Positions 8,154-15,537 of a stretch of DNA of 28,013 nucleotides are shown here, piece after piece (positions within the stretch are counted from its first letter, which is position 1; every line of letters starts with the position of its first letter). The stretch covers positions 1 through 28,013 of the forward strand of contig DASTWM010000182.1 of NCBI GenBank assembly GCA_035765855.1, given 5' to 3'. Below the pieces are notes generated by a model. That model was not told the DNA's origin. It did no database searches and saw nothing but the letters and a program-made list of their open reading frames with translations. The stretch comes from DASTWM01 sp035765855. GTDB taxonomy: Bacteria; Chloroflexota; Chloroflexia; Chloroflexales; Roseiflexaceae. The position numbers and the translations under genes are program-made.

Positions 8154-9350
8154 GTGGGGAGCGGGCTGAGCCGAGAGAAATATGAGGAGATGATGCAGGA
8201 TCAGGGCATGCCAGCATCGACCGTGCGCGTTCTTGGCACATTGGTGGGCGACATTCGAGCGCATGGCAGCGGCGCGCAGATTAAATACGGGCAGCTTTTT
8301 GCAGAGCTTGCGGGGCGCTGCCATGTTGTTGATGTTGCCGATGTTGAGTTGCGGAGCGCGGATCGCTACCAAAATGCGCTGCATAGCTTCCGCTGGTCGA
8401 AGCGGCGCTGGCGCGAGGCGTTTCACAAGAATATCTGGGCGTTTCATCGCCGGTCGCAGTTAGCACAGCAGGCCGTTGCGCAGCAGCACGACGGGATTGA
8501 TGTGGTATTGCAACATGGCGCGATCTTCTGGTCTGGCCTGCCAAAAGATGGCCCGCCCGTCGTGATTTACACCGATTTCACCTACCAGCTCGCCGCCCGT
8601 GAAGACCCATGGCGCAATCCGTTTCGCGGGCGTGAAGCGCGGCGCTGGGATGAACTTGAGCGCCAATGCTACCAGCAGGCCGCGATGACCTTGACGCGCA
8701 GCGAGTACACGCGCCAATCTATTATCCATGATTACGGTGTGCCGCCGGAGCGGGTCGCGGTCGTCGGCGGGGGTGTCAATTTTGAAGAACTGCCTGCGCC
8801 CATGCCGCTGGCCGACACGCCGCGCGTGCTGTTTATCGGCAAAGAGTTTGAGCGGAAAGGCGGCGGGCAGATTGTGGCAGCATTTCGGCAGGTCCGCGAG
8901 CGCATGCCCGACGCAGAGTTGTGGCTCGTCACGGCGAACCAGGACATCGCCGGGCCGGGCATTCGTTGCATTGCGCCGACGCATGATCGCGATGCGATTG
9001 CCGCGCTGTATCGCCAGGCGAGCGTGTTCGCCATGCCATCGCGCTGCGAGACATGGGGCGATGTGTTTCTCGAAGCAATGGCGTACGGGCTGCCCTGCAT
9101 CGGGTCGACGAATGACGCTATGCCGGAAATTATTCAGCACGGTGAAACAGGTTTTGTCGTTGATGCAGACGATGTTGTGACGCTTGCCGGCTACCTTGAA
9201 CAATTGCTCGGCGATCCGTGGCTGCGGCGGCGCATGGGTGAACAGGGCCGCGCGCGGGTTGCCGAGGCTTTTACATGGGCGCATGTTGCTCAACGCATTG
9301 ACGGCTACCTGCGGCATGTTGGGCATCAATCACTGCTTCAGGCATCGTAA
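8154..9350 (+). CDS. GT4 family glycosyltransferase
   Basis: A 398-residue GT-B glycosyltransferase. I chose GTG at 8154 because AAGGGGAG at 8137-8144 lies 9 bases before it; a TTG at 8145 directly abuts that site and is less likely. ATG codons at 8190, 8193 and 8208 are alternatives, since the first family strand is 'TVRVLGTLVGDIRAHGSG'. The donor domain has 'RVLFIGKEFERKGGGQI', and the E-x7-E pair is E299 and E307 in 'CETWGDVFLEAMAYGLPCIG'. The C-terminal half resembles the truncated GT4 gene at the left edge. It is probably part of the same transcript as the two GT2 genes. Confidence 0.9.
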   Translation: MGSGLSREKYEEMMQDQGMPASTVRVLGTLVGDIRAHGSGAQIKYGQLFAELAGRCHVVDVADVELRSADRYQNALHSFRWSKRRWREAFHKNIWAFHRRSQLAQQAVAQQHDGIDVVLQHGAIFWSGLPKDGPPVVIYTDFTYQLAAREDPWRNPFRGREARRWDELERQCYQQAAMTLTRSEYTRQSIIHDYGVPPERVAVVGGGVNFEELPAPMPLADTPRVLFIGKEFERKGGGQIVAAFRQVRERMPDAELWLVTANQDIAGPGIRCIAPTHDRDAIAALYRQASVFAMPSRCETWGDVFLEAMAYGLPCIGSTNDAMPEIIQHGETGFVVDADDVVTLAGYLEQLLGDPWLRRRMGEQGRARVAEAFTWAHVAQRIDGYLRHVGHQSLLQAS

Positions 9351-9385
9351 TCTGGATCGCGGCTATTCTACCAAGCGAGTACTCT

Positions 9386-11077
9386 ATGCATGCAATCACC
9401 GTATCACGCGGAAATCTCTATATTGGAGAGCGGAGCAAAATAGATGTGTTTGCTCTGTCAATCTCCTGGTTGTTTGCTCTGGTGTCGACATTCGGGGTGA
9501 ACAAGTACGTGTATGGCGTGGAAGACCAGGTTATCACGATTCCTTTCATTAAAAGCCTCGTTGATCCAACGCTCTACCCAAATGACCCATTGATTGCCCA
9601 GCAGCCCTATTTCTACACCTATTTATGGAAAGCGGTCGCATGGATCGTTTCGCTGTTGCACATTGAAATAGCGCCGCTGTTTTTGACGCTCTATCTGCTG
9701 GCGATGGTCCTGGCATTTTATGGCTTTTACCTTATAGCGGTGGCGCTGTTCAAGCGCAGGGATGTGGCGATTCTGTCGCTGTTTCTGCTCCTGTTTAACC
9801 GCTTTTCACTGGCATTGTCGCTCACGATCGATCCCATGTTCCTGACCCGGTCGGCGGTGCTGCCGCTGCTCATTTTTGCGTTGTACTTCTTTCTGAAAGA
9901 ACGCTTTATTCTGAGCTATGCCTTGCTGGGGGTTGGTTTTCTCATCCATCCATTGACGACGATTTATGCTGGCGCGCTCATTGGCGTTGCGTCGCTGGTT
10001 CACCTTCAGCGCATTGGTTGGAAGCGACTTGTCGTTGGCGGCGTCGTCTTTCTTGTGATTGCAAGCCCGATCTTCATCTGGAAAGCCCACTACCACCCAG
10101 GCTCGCTCAGCACCTTCTATGCCGACCCGCGCTGGCTGGCATTGATGCGCCTGCGCTCAGCACATCATGTGTTTCCTTTTTCGTGGGGTATTAAGAATTT
10201 TATTGAAATCTTTGCGATCATGGCCGCGTTTGTCGTGAGTTGGAAACATCGGCCAGGTGCCTTTCATCATCGCGCGGTGCTGAGCTTTGTTGGCGCGATT
10301 CTGATGATGTGGGTGATTGGGACAGTGTTTACTGAGTTGTTGCCGCTTTCAATCGTCATTCAGATTCAATTGTTCCGCAGCACGACGTTTTTGATTTATT
10401 TCGCGCTCATGTACATTGCCAACTATGTGGTGATGGAACTGCGAACGCAGCGCCTCGGCCTGCATACAGCGGTTGCGGGCGTGCTTGTGATCGTTGCGTT
10501 GTATGACGTAGATCATTCGAAAATGGCGATGCTGCCGCTGCTGGCGTTGCTCGCGCTTGTGGTGCTGTACCAGCAGGTTCGCCGTCGCGTGCTGCCATCA
10601 CAAGAATTGACGCTCATGATCGCGGGGCTGGCGCTGGCGGTTGGCGTCGTTCTGGCGCTGCAACGGCCACATGTGTCGATTGCGAATACCCAGAATGACC
10701 AATGGCTCGATGTGCAGCGCTGGGCGAAGCGCTCGACCAACGTTGCCGATGTCTTCATTGTGCCGCCGGATACCAACGGCTTTCGGGTGGAGTCCGAGCG
10801 TGCGATTTATGGCGACTGGAAGGACGGCACGCAAATGTTTTTTAATCCTGAATTCGGGTACCAGTGGTTTGAGCGCATGCAGAAGCTTGGCTACACCGGC
10901 CCTGACACCCTTGTCGAAGATTACAAACGTGTCGATCAGGCGGCGTTTACCGATATTGCGCGCGGCGCGCGTAACCAACAGCATGCAGTGTACGTTATCA
11001 TGTATACAGATCGTACGCTTACCTTCCCTGAGGTCTATCATAATAAAAGCTTCGCGGTGTATCAAGTGACACCGTGA
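9386..11077 (+). CDS. Polytopic membrane protein, DUF6798/GT-C-like
   Basis: A 563-residue membrane protein with roughly ten to twelve hydrophobic segments between residues ~22 and ~430 and a soluble C-terminal domain. Near the N-terminus 'YGVEDQVITIPFIKSLVDP' followed by 'LYPNDPL' resembles the conserved first loop of DUF6798-type proteins, and the C-terminal 'VPPDTNGFRVESERAIYGDWK' also fits that group. The topology is like GT-C glycosyltransferases and O-antigen polymerases, in which an acidic first periplasmic loop is catalytic. Being last in the glycan cluster, it may be the polymerase or a lipid-linked-sugar transferase; that role is inference. The ATG at 9386 has only a weak site upstream. 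The terminator-like hairpin at 11114-11151 suggests that the operon ends here. Confidence 0.75.
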   Translation: MHAITVSRGNLYIGERSKIDVFALSISWLFALVSTFGVNKYVYGVEDQVITIPFIKSLVDPTLYPNDPLIAQQPYFYTYLWKAVAWIVSLLHIEIAPLFLTLYLLAMVLAFYGFYLIAVALFKRRDVAILSLFLLLFNRFSLALSLTIDPMFLTRSAVLPLLIFALYFFLKERFILSYALLGVGFLIHPLTTIYAGALIGVASLVHLQRIGWKRLVVGGVVFLVIASPIFIWKAHYHPGSLSTFYADPRWLALMRLRSAHHVFPFSWGIKNFIEIFAIMAAFVVSWKHRPGAFHHRAVLSFVGAILMMWVIGTVFTELLPLSIVIQIQLFRSTTFLIYFALMYIANYVVMELRTQRLGLHTAVAGVLVIVALYDVDHSKMAMLPLLALLALVVLYQQVRRRVLPSQELTLMIAGLALAVGVVLALQRPHVSIANTQNDQWLDVQRWAKRSTNVADVFIVPPDTNGFRVESERAIYGDWKDGTQMFFNPEFGYQWFERMQKLGYTGPDTLVEDYKRVDQAAFTDIARGARNQQHAVYVIMYTDRTLTFPEVYHNKSFAVYQVTP

Positions 11078-11113
11078 GTCGCATTGTGTTCACAACATCG
11101 TGCGAGGTATTCA

Positions 11114-11151
11114 GCATGCAGGAGCGCATTGAGGATCAGCGCCCTGCATGC
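11114..11151 (+). terminator. Hairpin after the glycan cluster
   Basis: GCATGCAGG (11114-11122), a bulged A, and GCGC (11124-11127) pair with GCGC (11139-11142) and CCTGCATGC (11143-11151) around an 11-base loop. The following sequence has only a weak T content (TATTGTT), so it is either an imperfect intrinsic terminator or an RNA-stabilising stem. Confidence 0.55.
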
Positions 11152-11196
11152 GCTATTGTTCGCTAAACTCGGGCGGGCGTACATCATTCCCCTGGC

Positions 11197-11245
11197 AAGG
11201 AGGTAAAACCACATCATTAATGTGTTGATGAGCAGACGTTCATGA
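11197..11245 (+). other. Strong Shine-Dalgarno sequence with only a minimal open frame
   Basis: AAGGAGGT at 11197-11204 is a perfect ribosome binding site, but the ATG at 11220 is followed at once by TGT and TGA, and GTG at 11222 (or ATG at 11228) opens a frame of only five to seven codons that ends at 11245. It lies about 65 bases before the true start of the dehydrogenase gene. It could be a leader peptide or a ribosome standby site; nothing more is visible. Confidence 0.35.
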
Positions 11246-11297
11246 CGAACTATCGTTGTCCTTTGGTAGAGCTAACGCGAGCAAGGTGCTTGCCATT

Positions 11298-11304
11298 CAG
11301 GAGG
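11298..11304 (+). promoter_or_regulatory. Ribosome binding site deciding the start at 11310
   Basis: CAGGAGG ends 5 bases before the ATG at 11310. The frame is open upstream to a TTG at 11256, but the ATG immediately begins a textbook signal peptide, so 11310 is preferred. Confidence 0.85.
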
Positions 11305-11309
11305 CATTT

Positions 11310-13973
11310 ATGCCAGGAACATTGACAAGACGCTTTGTACACATGTTGCATCCCCTTCGCACAGCCATGGCGGTCATCGTCTTTGCTGCGACGGCGATGG
11401 TGGTGCAGGCTGCCGAGCCTACTCCGAAGCCGCCGACAGGCTTTACTGATGAAAGACTGTCCAAGATTCAGCATCCGACAAGTATTGCTTTCCTGCACGA
11501 TGGGCGCGCACTCGTCACCGATCAATCGGGAAAGCTGTACTTATGGCAAGAGGGTAACTCCGCTACGTTGCCGCCTGTTTACGACATGGGATCCTTGCTC
11601 TGCACCAGTTCCGATGCAGGTCTGCTTGGCATCGTCGTGGACCCAAAGGTGAATGCCGACGGCTCTGAATACTTTTACATGTACTTCACCATGCGAGGCC
11701 AGGGCAGTGACTACAAGCAGCAGTGTCCGCGCTCCGGCAATGATAATCCCGCGACAGAACCATTCAACCGCCTGTCACGCTTTACGTTCAAGGACGGCAG
11801 TATTGTCGGTGGCAGCGAATTCATCGTGCTCGATCATATTCCGACGCGTATTCAGGATCATCTCGGCGGCGGCATGTTCATCGCGCAGGATGGCTACCTG
11901 TACGTTTCGACCGGCGACGGCGATTTTCCGCAGAAGTCCAACGATCCAGATAGCCTGCGTGGCAAGATTCTGCGCATCAACCCCGCGACCGGCGATGGCG
12001 TAACGGGCAATCCGTATTTCACCGATCCCGCTGCCGTTCAATGTGGTAATCCGAGCAATCCTCAATTTGAGCAAGGCAAGCCATGCCGTGAAGTGTTTGC
12101 CGTGGGGCTGCGGCATCCCTGGCGCATCGCGCTCAAGCCCGGCACCGATCCGAACAATGTTGAGTTTTACATCAACGATGTTGGCAAGGCGACATGGGAA
12201 GAGATTAACGTCGGCAAAGTCGGCGCTGATTATGGCTGGGATAAGCGGGAAGGGCCATGCCTGCAAGAGAAAATCTGCACGCCCGGGCTGTTGACGCCGC
12301 CGAACGATCCGATCTTCTGGTATCTGCATACGAACGATTCGCGCGAGGCTTTCAAGGGCTGTTCGGCGGTCACTGGCGCGGCATTTGTGCCGCCCGGCGT
12401 GTGGCCCGAAGAGTACGATAATGTGTATCTCTTTGGCGATTACACATGCGGGCGCATCTGGCGGCTCGATCCGGATGGCGCGGGTGGCTACAAAGCTTCA
12501 ACCGTTGTGGATGAAATTATCTCGCCCAGTACCACGTCCAAAGCTGGTGTTACGACCATGACATTCGGCCCGGCACCCGATCCCACGCATCCCGGCAAAA
12601 TGACCCAGGCGCTGTACTATGGAACCTACAGCGGCGGTGGCCAAGTGCGCCGCGTGATCTTTACCGGAAGCCGCAATCATGTGCCAGTCGCTGACATGAG
12701 TGCCGACAAGACGTTCGGCAACAGCCCGCTCACGGTTACGTTCAGCGGCGCGGGCAGCAGCGATCCTGATGGCGACAAACTGACGTATGATTGGGACTTC
12801 GGTGATGGTCAGACCAGCAAGAATGCGACCGCCCCGACAATCGCTCATACGTATCAGCTTCCAGCCGGGCATAAGACCGCGGTGTTTACCGCGACACTTG
12901 TCGTGCGTGATACCAGCGGGGCAGCATCCGATCCGGCTTCCATCCGCATCGATCTCGGCAACAACCCGCCTGTGCCTGCGATCGCATCGCCTGCCGCAGA
13001 CTACAAGTTCAAGGTGGGAGAGACCGTAACGCTGAGCGGCAGTGCCACCGATCCTGATGAAACTGGACCTTTGCCGGATTCTGCACTAACCTGGCATGTG
13101 CTCCGGCATCATGATACGCACACGCATGAAGAATTGTTCCCGACGCAGGGCAACAATATTGTGATTCCCATGACCGAGCCGGAAGGTCTCAGCGCCGCTC
13201 ATTCGTCGTACTTAGAGATTCAGCTTACCGCCACCGACTCACAGGGGCGCACCAGCACCATCACCCAGACATTGATGCCGCACCTGGTTGATCTGACGTT
13301 CCAAACCGAGCCGGCCGGGCTGCAACTTGTCGCCGATGATACGACGATCACCGGCCAGGGAACCGTTACCTCGTGGGAGAACTATTCGTTCGGGGTCAGC
13401 GCGCCCACGCAGCAGGACGCTTCCGGGCAGTGGATGGTGTTCGATCACTGGTCGGACGGCGCGCCCGCGCACGACGCGGCCATGCGGCGCATCCCAGCCT
13501 GGTATTGGCCGCGCCACGAAGATCACCCAGACGCGACCGAGCCGACACGCGAGATTGTGACGCCTGCCGCGCCGGCGACCTATGTGGCGGTGTTCAAGCC
13601 GCTCGCCGTGCAGGCAAATGCACCTGAAGTACACGCATCGATTAACGCGGGTGTGGCTGACATTCCGGTGCAACTGACCGCTGCATCGACCGAGCCGGTC
13701 ACAGTGACGTACACCACGCATGACGGTACCGCAAAAGCGGGCGTTGACTACACGGCGGCCAGCGGCACGCTGACGTTTGCGCCGGGGCAGACCAGCATCG
13801 TGGTGAGTGTGCCGCTGATCAGGAACGATAATGCGCTTGATAAAACATTCACGCTGGTGCTGAGCAACCCCCAGCAGGCCGCGCTCGGCACGCCATCAAC
13901 GGTGACAGTGACAATTACCGATGTCGCGTCCGGGCCTGCATTACGCATCTATCTGCCGTTCATGCGGCAATAA
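11310..13973 (+). CDS. Secreted PQQ-type sugar dehydrogenase with PKD and Calx-beta domains
   Basis: An 887-residue exported protein. A signal peptide with basic N-region and hydrophobic core ends at about residue 34 ('VVQA' before 'AEPTP'). Residues ~45-450 match the six-bladed propeller of glucose/sorbosone dehydrogenases (PF07995): 'SIAFLHDGRALVTDQSGKLY', 'SLRGKILRINPATGDG', 'GLRHPWRIALKPGT' and 'DVGKATWEEINVGKVGADYGW'. Such enzymes oxidise sugars with pyrroloquinoline quinone or act as binding propellers. Residues ~455-545 form a PKD domain ('SSDPDGDKLTYDWDFGDG'), ~548-660 a related beta domain, and ~770-870 a Calx-beta domain ('DGTAKAGVDYTAASGTLTF'). The protein ends in 'IYLPFMRQ', a short tail seen on many exported Chloroflexi proteins. 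The gene stands alone between two hairpins. Its substrate, and whether it retains the cofactor, are not known. Confidence 0.88.
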   Translation: MPGTLTRRFVHMLHPLRTAMAVIVFAATAMVVQAAEPTPKPPTGFTDERLSKIQHPTSIAFLHDGRALVTDQSGKLYLWQEGNSATLPPVYDMGSLLCTSSDAGLLGIVVDPKVNADGSEYFYMYFTMRGQGSDYKQQCPRSGNDNPATEPFNRLSRFTFKDGSIVGGSEFIVLDHIPTRIQDHLGGGMFIAQDGYLYVSTGDGDFPQKSNDPDSLRGKILRINPATGDGVTGNPYFTDPAAVQCGNPSNPQFEQGKPCREVFAVGLRHPWRIALKPGTDPNNVEFYINDVGKATWEEINVGKVGADYGWDKREGPCLQEKICTPGLLTPPNDPIFWYLHTNDSREAFKGCSAVTGAAFVPPGVWPEEYDNVYLFGDYTCGRIWRLDPDGAGGYKASTVVDEIISPSTTSKAGVTTMTFGPAPDPTHPGKMTQALYYGTYSGGGQVRRVIFTGSRNHVPVADMSADKTFGNSPLTVTFSGAGSSDPDGDKLTYDWDFGDGQTSKNATAPTIAHTYQLPAGHKTAVFTATLVVRDTSGAASDPASIRIDLGNNPPVPAIASPAADYKFKVGETVTLSGSATDPDETGPLPDSALTWHVLRHHDTHTHEELFPTQGNNIVIPMTEPEGLSAAHSSYLEIQLTATDSQGRTSTITQTLMPHLVDLTFQTEPAGLQLVADDTTITGQGTVTSWENYSFGVSAPTQQDASGQWMVFDHWSDGAPAHDAAMRRIPAWYWPRHEDHPDATEPTREIVTPAAPATYVAVFKPLAVQANAPEVHASINAGVADIPVQLTAASTEPVTVTYTTHDGTAKAGVDYTAASGTLTFAPGQTSIVVSVPLIRNDNALDKTFTLVLSNPQQAALGTPSTVTVTITDVASGPALRIYLPFMRQ

Positions 13974-13992
13974 TGCAGATCGTTAGCTGGTA

Positions 13993-14038
13993 AACAACGG
14001 AGGTGAAGCGAACTTCAATCCGCTTCACCTCCTTTGTT
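13993..14038. terminator. Bidirectional terminator between convergent genes
   Basis: Arms at 13993-14010 and 14021-14038 pair over 18 positions with one mismatch around a 10-base loop, the core being GGAGGTGAAGCG with CGCTTCACCTCC. A-rich sequence precedes and T-rich sequence follows, so it can end transcription from both the dehydrogenase gene and the minus-strand secreted-protein gene. Confidence 0.9.
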
Positions 14039-14082
14039 ATTTTGTCCATGAGGCTGGCACGACCAACGTTTTGAATGGACGC

Positions 14083-15258
14083 TTAGTTCTGCACGTAGAA
14101 CCAGACTTTCGTCGTGCCAGCGTGGATCTGCGGCTCGCCGGAGCACTGCGCGCATCCGGTGCTGGCCTGGTTGCCGGCCTCCGTGCGCGCCAGCAGCGAA
14201 TGCCAGCCGTTCGTCAATTGCGTCGTGTCGATGCTCAAGGCAACTGGCTTCGTCTCGGAACTTGTTGTGTCGTATATCGTTACGCCCGGGTCTGTGTGCG
14301 TGCTGTCCAGCTTCACAATGAAGCGGCTGACCGGCTGCGGATTGTCGGTTGCCATGGGGCGCACCGTCACGTTATAGACGCCGCTGATCCGAGCCTGGGC
14401 CTTTGGCGGGCTGAACACCGCCGACCATGTGTAATTCACGTTGGTGTACCAGCCGCGCCCCGCAATATAATCGGTCGTGCCGCCCAGCGTGACATAGCGG
14501 AAGTCTGCGACGGGCTTGCCGTTGCTCAGATACACCGGAATAAAGTTCGTGGCGACAAGCTCGTTCCCGTCCGGCTCTCTCACCGTGGCACGTACACGTA
14601 AATGATGCCAGCCATCATTGGGGAAATCGGACGTGTCAATTGTAACTTCGTCGTCCCATGAGCAGGTCTGATCGACCGGGCATGTGACCCCCACCTTATC
14701 GGTTTGCACAAAGTGGCTATCGTCAATTTGTGCTTGCAGCAGCGTGATCTTGCCCGGATTGTTGTGGAGCGTCAGGTGGACCTTGAAGGTGTAGCTTCCA
14801 CTTACATGCTGGTCTGCTGGCGCGCAGAATCCGAGATGCACATGACCAAAATCGTTCATCCACCAGCCTTGCGCTTCAAACGGCACGGTGTCTGCCGGGC
14901 AGGCGGCCACCCAGTCCGGCGCAACCGGCTCCATCTCGCCCGGCGGCATGGGCATGGCCGTGGCCGGAGGCTGTGAAACGGTCGTCGGGCGTGGTGTTGC
15001 TGTCGGGGCCACTGTCGTCGCCTGACTCTGGCGCAACAATGGCAGATAAAGACGGGGTTGCAGCGCGTTCGGCCGGGCTGCCGCCGCATTACTCCCCACG
15101 CCAGGTGTTGCAGGCTCAGCGTGCGCTGCTGCGGCATAGCTGCGCGGCAGGCTTTGAATGTGCAGCATGGCGGCAGCAAGGGTTATAAAGGCAAACACAA
15201 CGGTACTTCGGCGGAGCCAGCATGTTCGTCGGTCTGATGTGCGGTGTGATGGTTGCAT
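14083..15258 (-). CDS. Secreted protein of unknown function
   Basis: A 391-residue exported protein on the minus strand. After a basic N-terminus there is a hydrophobic signal segment at ~17-38, then an Ala/Pro/Thr-rich linker (~45-110) that contains 'RLYLPLLRQ', then about 280 residues of beta-rich sequence in three parts, each with 'GW(H)xL' type turns ('NDGWHHLRVRAT', 'TNGWHSLLARTE'). These repeats read like Ig-like or carbohydrate-associated modules. Six Cys in the exported part could form disulfides. The ATG at 15258 follows AAAGGAG (15269-15263); an upstream in-frame ATG at 15309 lacks a site. It shares a terminator with the convergent dehydrogenase gene. I do not recognise a catalytic family. 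Confidence 0.8.
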   Translation of the reverse strand: MQPSHRTSDRRTCWLRRSTVVFAFITLAAAMLHIQSLPRSYAAAAHAEPATPGVGSNAAAARPNALQPRLYLPLLRQSQATTVAPTATPRPTTVSQPPATAMPMPPGEMEPVAPDWVAACPADTVPFEAQGWWMNDFGHVHLGFCAPADQHVSGSYTFKVHLTLHNNPGKITLLQAQIDDSHFVQTDKVGVTCPVDQTCSWDDEVTIDTSDFPNDGWHHLRVRATVREPDGNELVATNFIPVYLSNGKPVADFRYVTLGGTTDYIAGRGWYTNVNYTWSAVFSPPKAQARISGVYNVTVRPMATDNPQPVSRFIVKLDSTHTDPGVTIYDTTSSETKPVALSIDTTQLTNGWHSLLARTEAGNQASTGCAQCSGEPQIHAGTTKVWFYVQN

Positions 15259-15262
15259 ACAT

Positions 15263-15269
15263 CTCCTTT
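15263..15269 (-). promoter_or_regulatory. Ribosome binding site deciding the start at 15258
   Basis: On the minus strand AAAGGAG precedes the ATG at 15258 by 4 bases. This favours it over the in-frame ATG 51 bases upstream. Confidence 0.7.
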
Positions 15270-15319
15270 GTCGGGCGCGTACCAATCGCCGCGCGTTCTG
15301 GCATGTCATGTGTGTGGCG

Positions 15320-15366
15320 TAACCATACCATAACGGTTATTTAACCATCCACTGTTTTGGTTTAAC
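15320..15366. promoter_or_regulatory. Cluster of TAACC/GGTTA repeats in a divergent promoter region
   Basis: TAACCAT occurs at 15320-15326 and 15342-15348, GGTTA at 15335-15339 forms a palindrome with the second copy (GGTTA-TT-TAACC), and TGGTTTAAC follows at 15358-15366. The cluster lies between the divergent secreted-protein gene and typA. It looks like a transcription factor binding region, but no factor is identified. Confidence 0.4.
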
Positions 15367-15406
15367 ATTTGTTCACAGTCGAAAGCTTACGATGCTGTGT
15401 CGCACA

Positions 15407-15436
15407 TTGGCGGCACGGCGGCTCATGTGCTACAAT
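15407..15436 (+). promoter_or_regulatory. Promoter of typA
   Basis: TTGGCG (15407-15412) and TACAAT (15431-15436) are separated by 18 bases and fit a sigma-70 type promoter. Transcription would start near 15443 and give a leader of about 95 bases that holds the two hairpins at 15463-15525. Confidence 0.65.
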
Positions 15437-15462
15437 AGAAAGAGCTTGAAGCAATTGGCACT

Positions 15463-15485
15463 GCCTCGGCCCGTATGGTCGGGGC
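15463..15485 (+). terminator. First terminator-like hairpin in the typA leader
   Basis: GCCTCGGCC (15463-15471) pairs with GGTCGGGGC (15477-15485) around a 5-base loop, using two G-T pairs, and is followed by GTTTTG. It begins about 20 bases after the predicted transcription start, so it may be an attenuator. Confidence 0.5.
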
Positions 15486-15494
15486 GTTTTGTGT

Positions 15495-15525
15495 GGAAAG
15501 CGTCAGCCTTCGTACTGAGCTTTCC
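15495..15525 (+). terminator. Second terminator-like hairpin in the typA leader
   Basis: GGAAAGC (15495-15501) and TCAG (15503-15506) pair with CTGA (15515-15518) and GCTTTCC (15519-15525), leaving one bulged G and an 8-base loop. TTTTGG follows directly. The stem ends 12 bases before the start codon, so it could affect both transcription and ribosome access. Confidence 0.5.
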
Positions 15526-15537
15526 TTTTGGATAGGT

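Noticed and set aside
7662..9329. Two long minus-strand open frames (261 and 289 codons) opposite GT2 and GT4 genes
   Set aside because: Both are antisense to well-supported genes and have no recognisable motifs; the codon bias of the sense genes explains the absence of stops.
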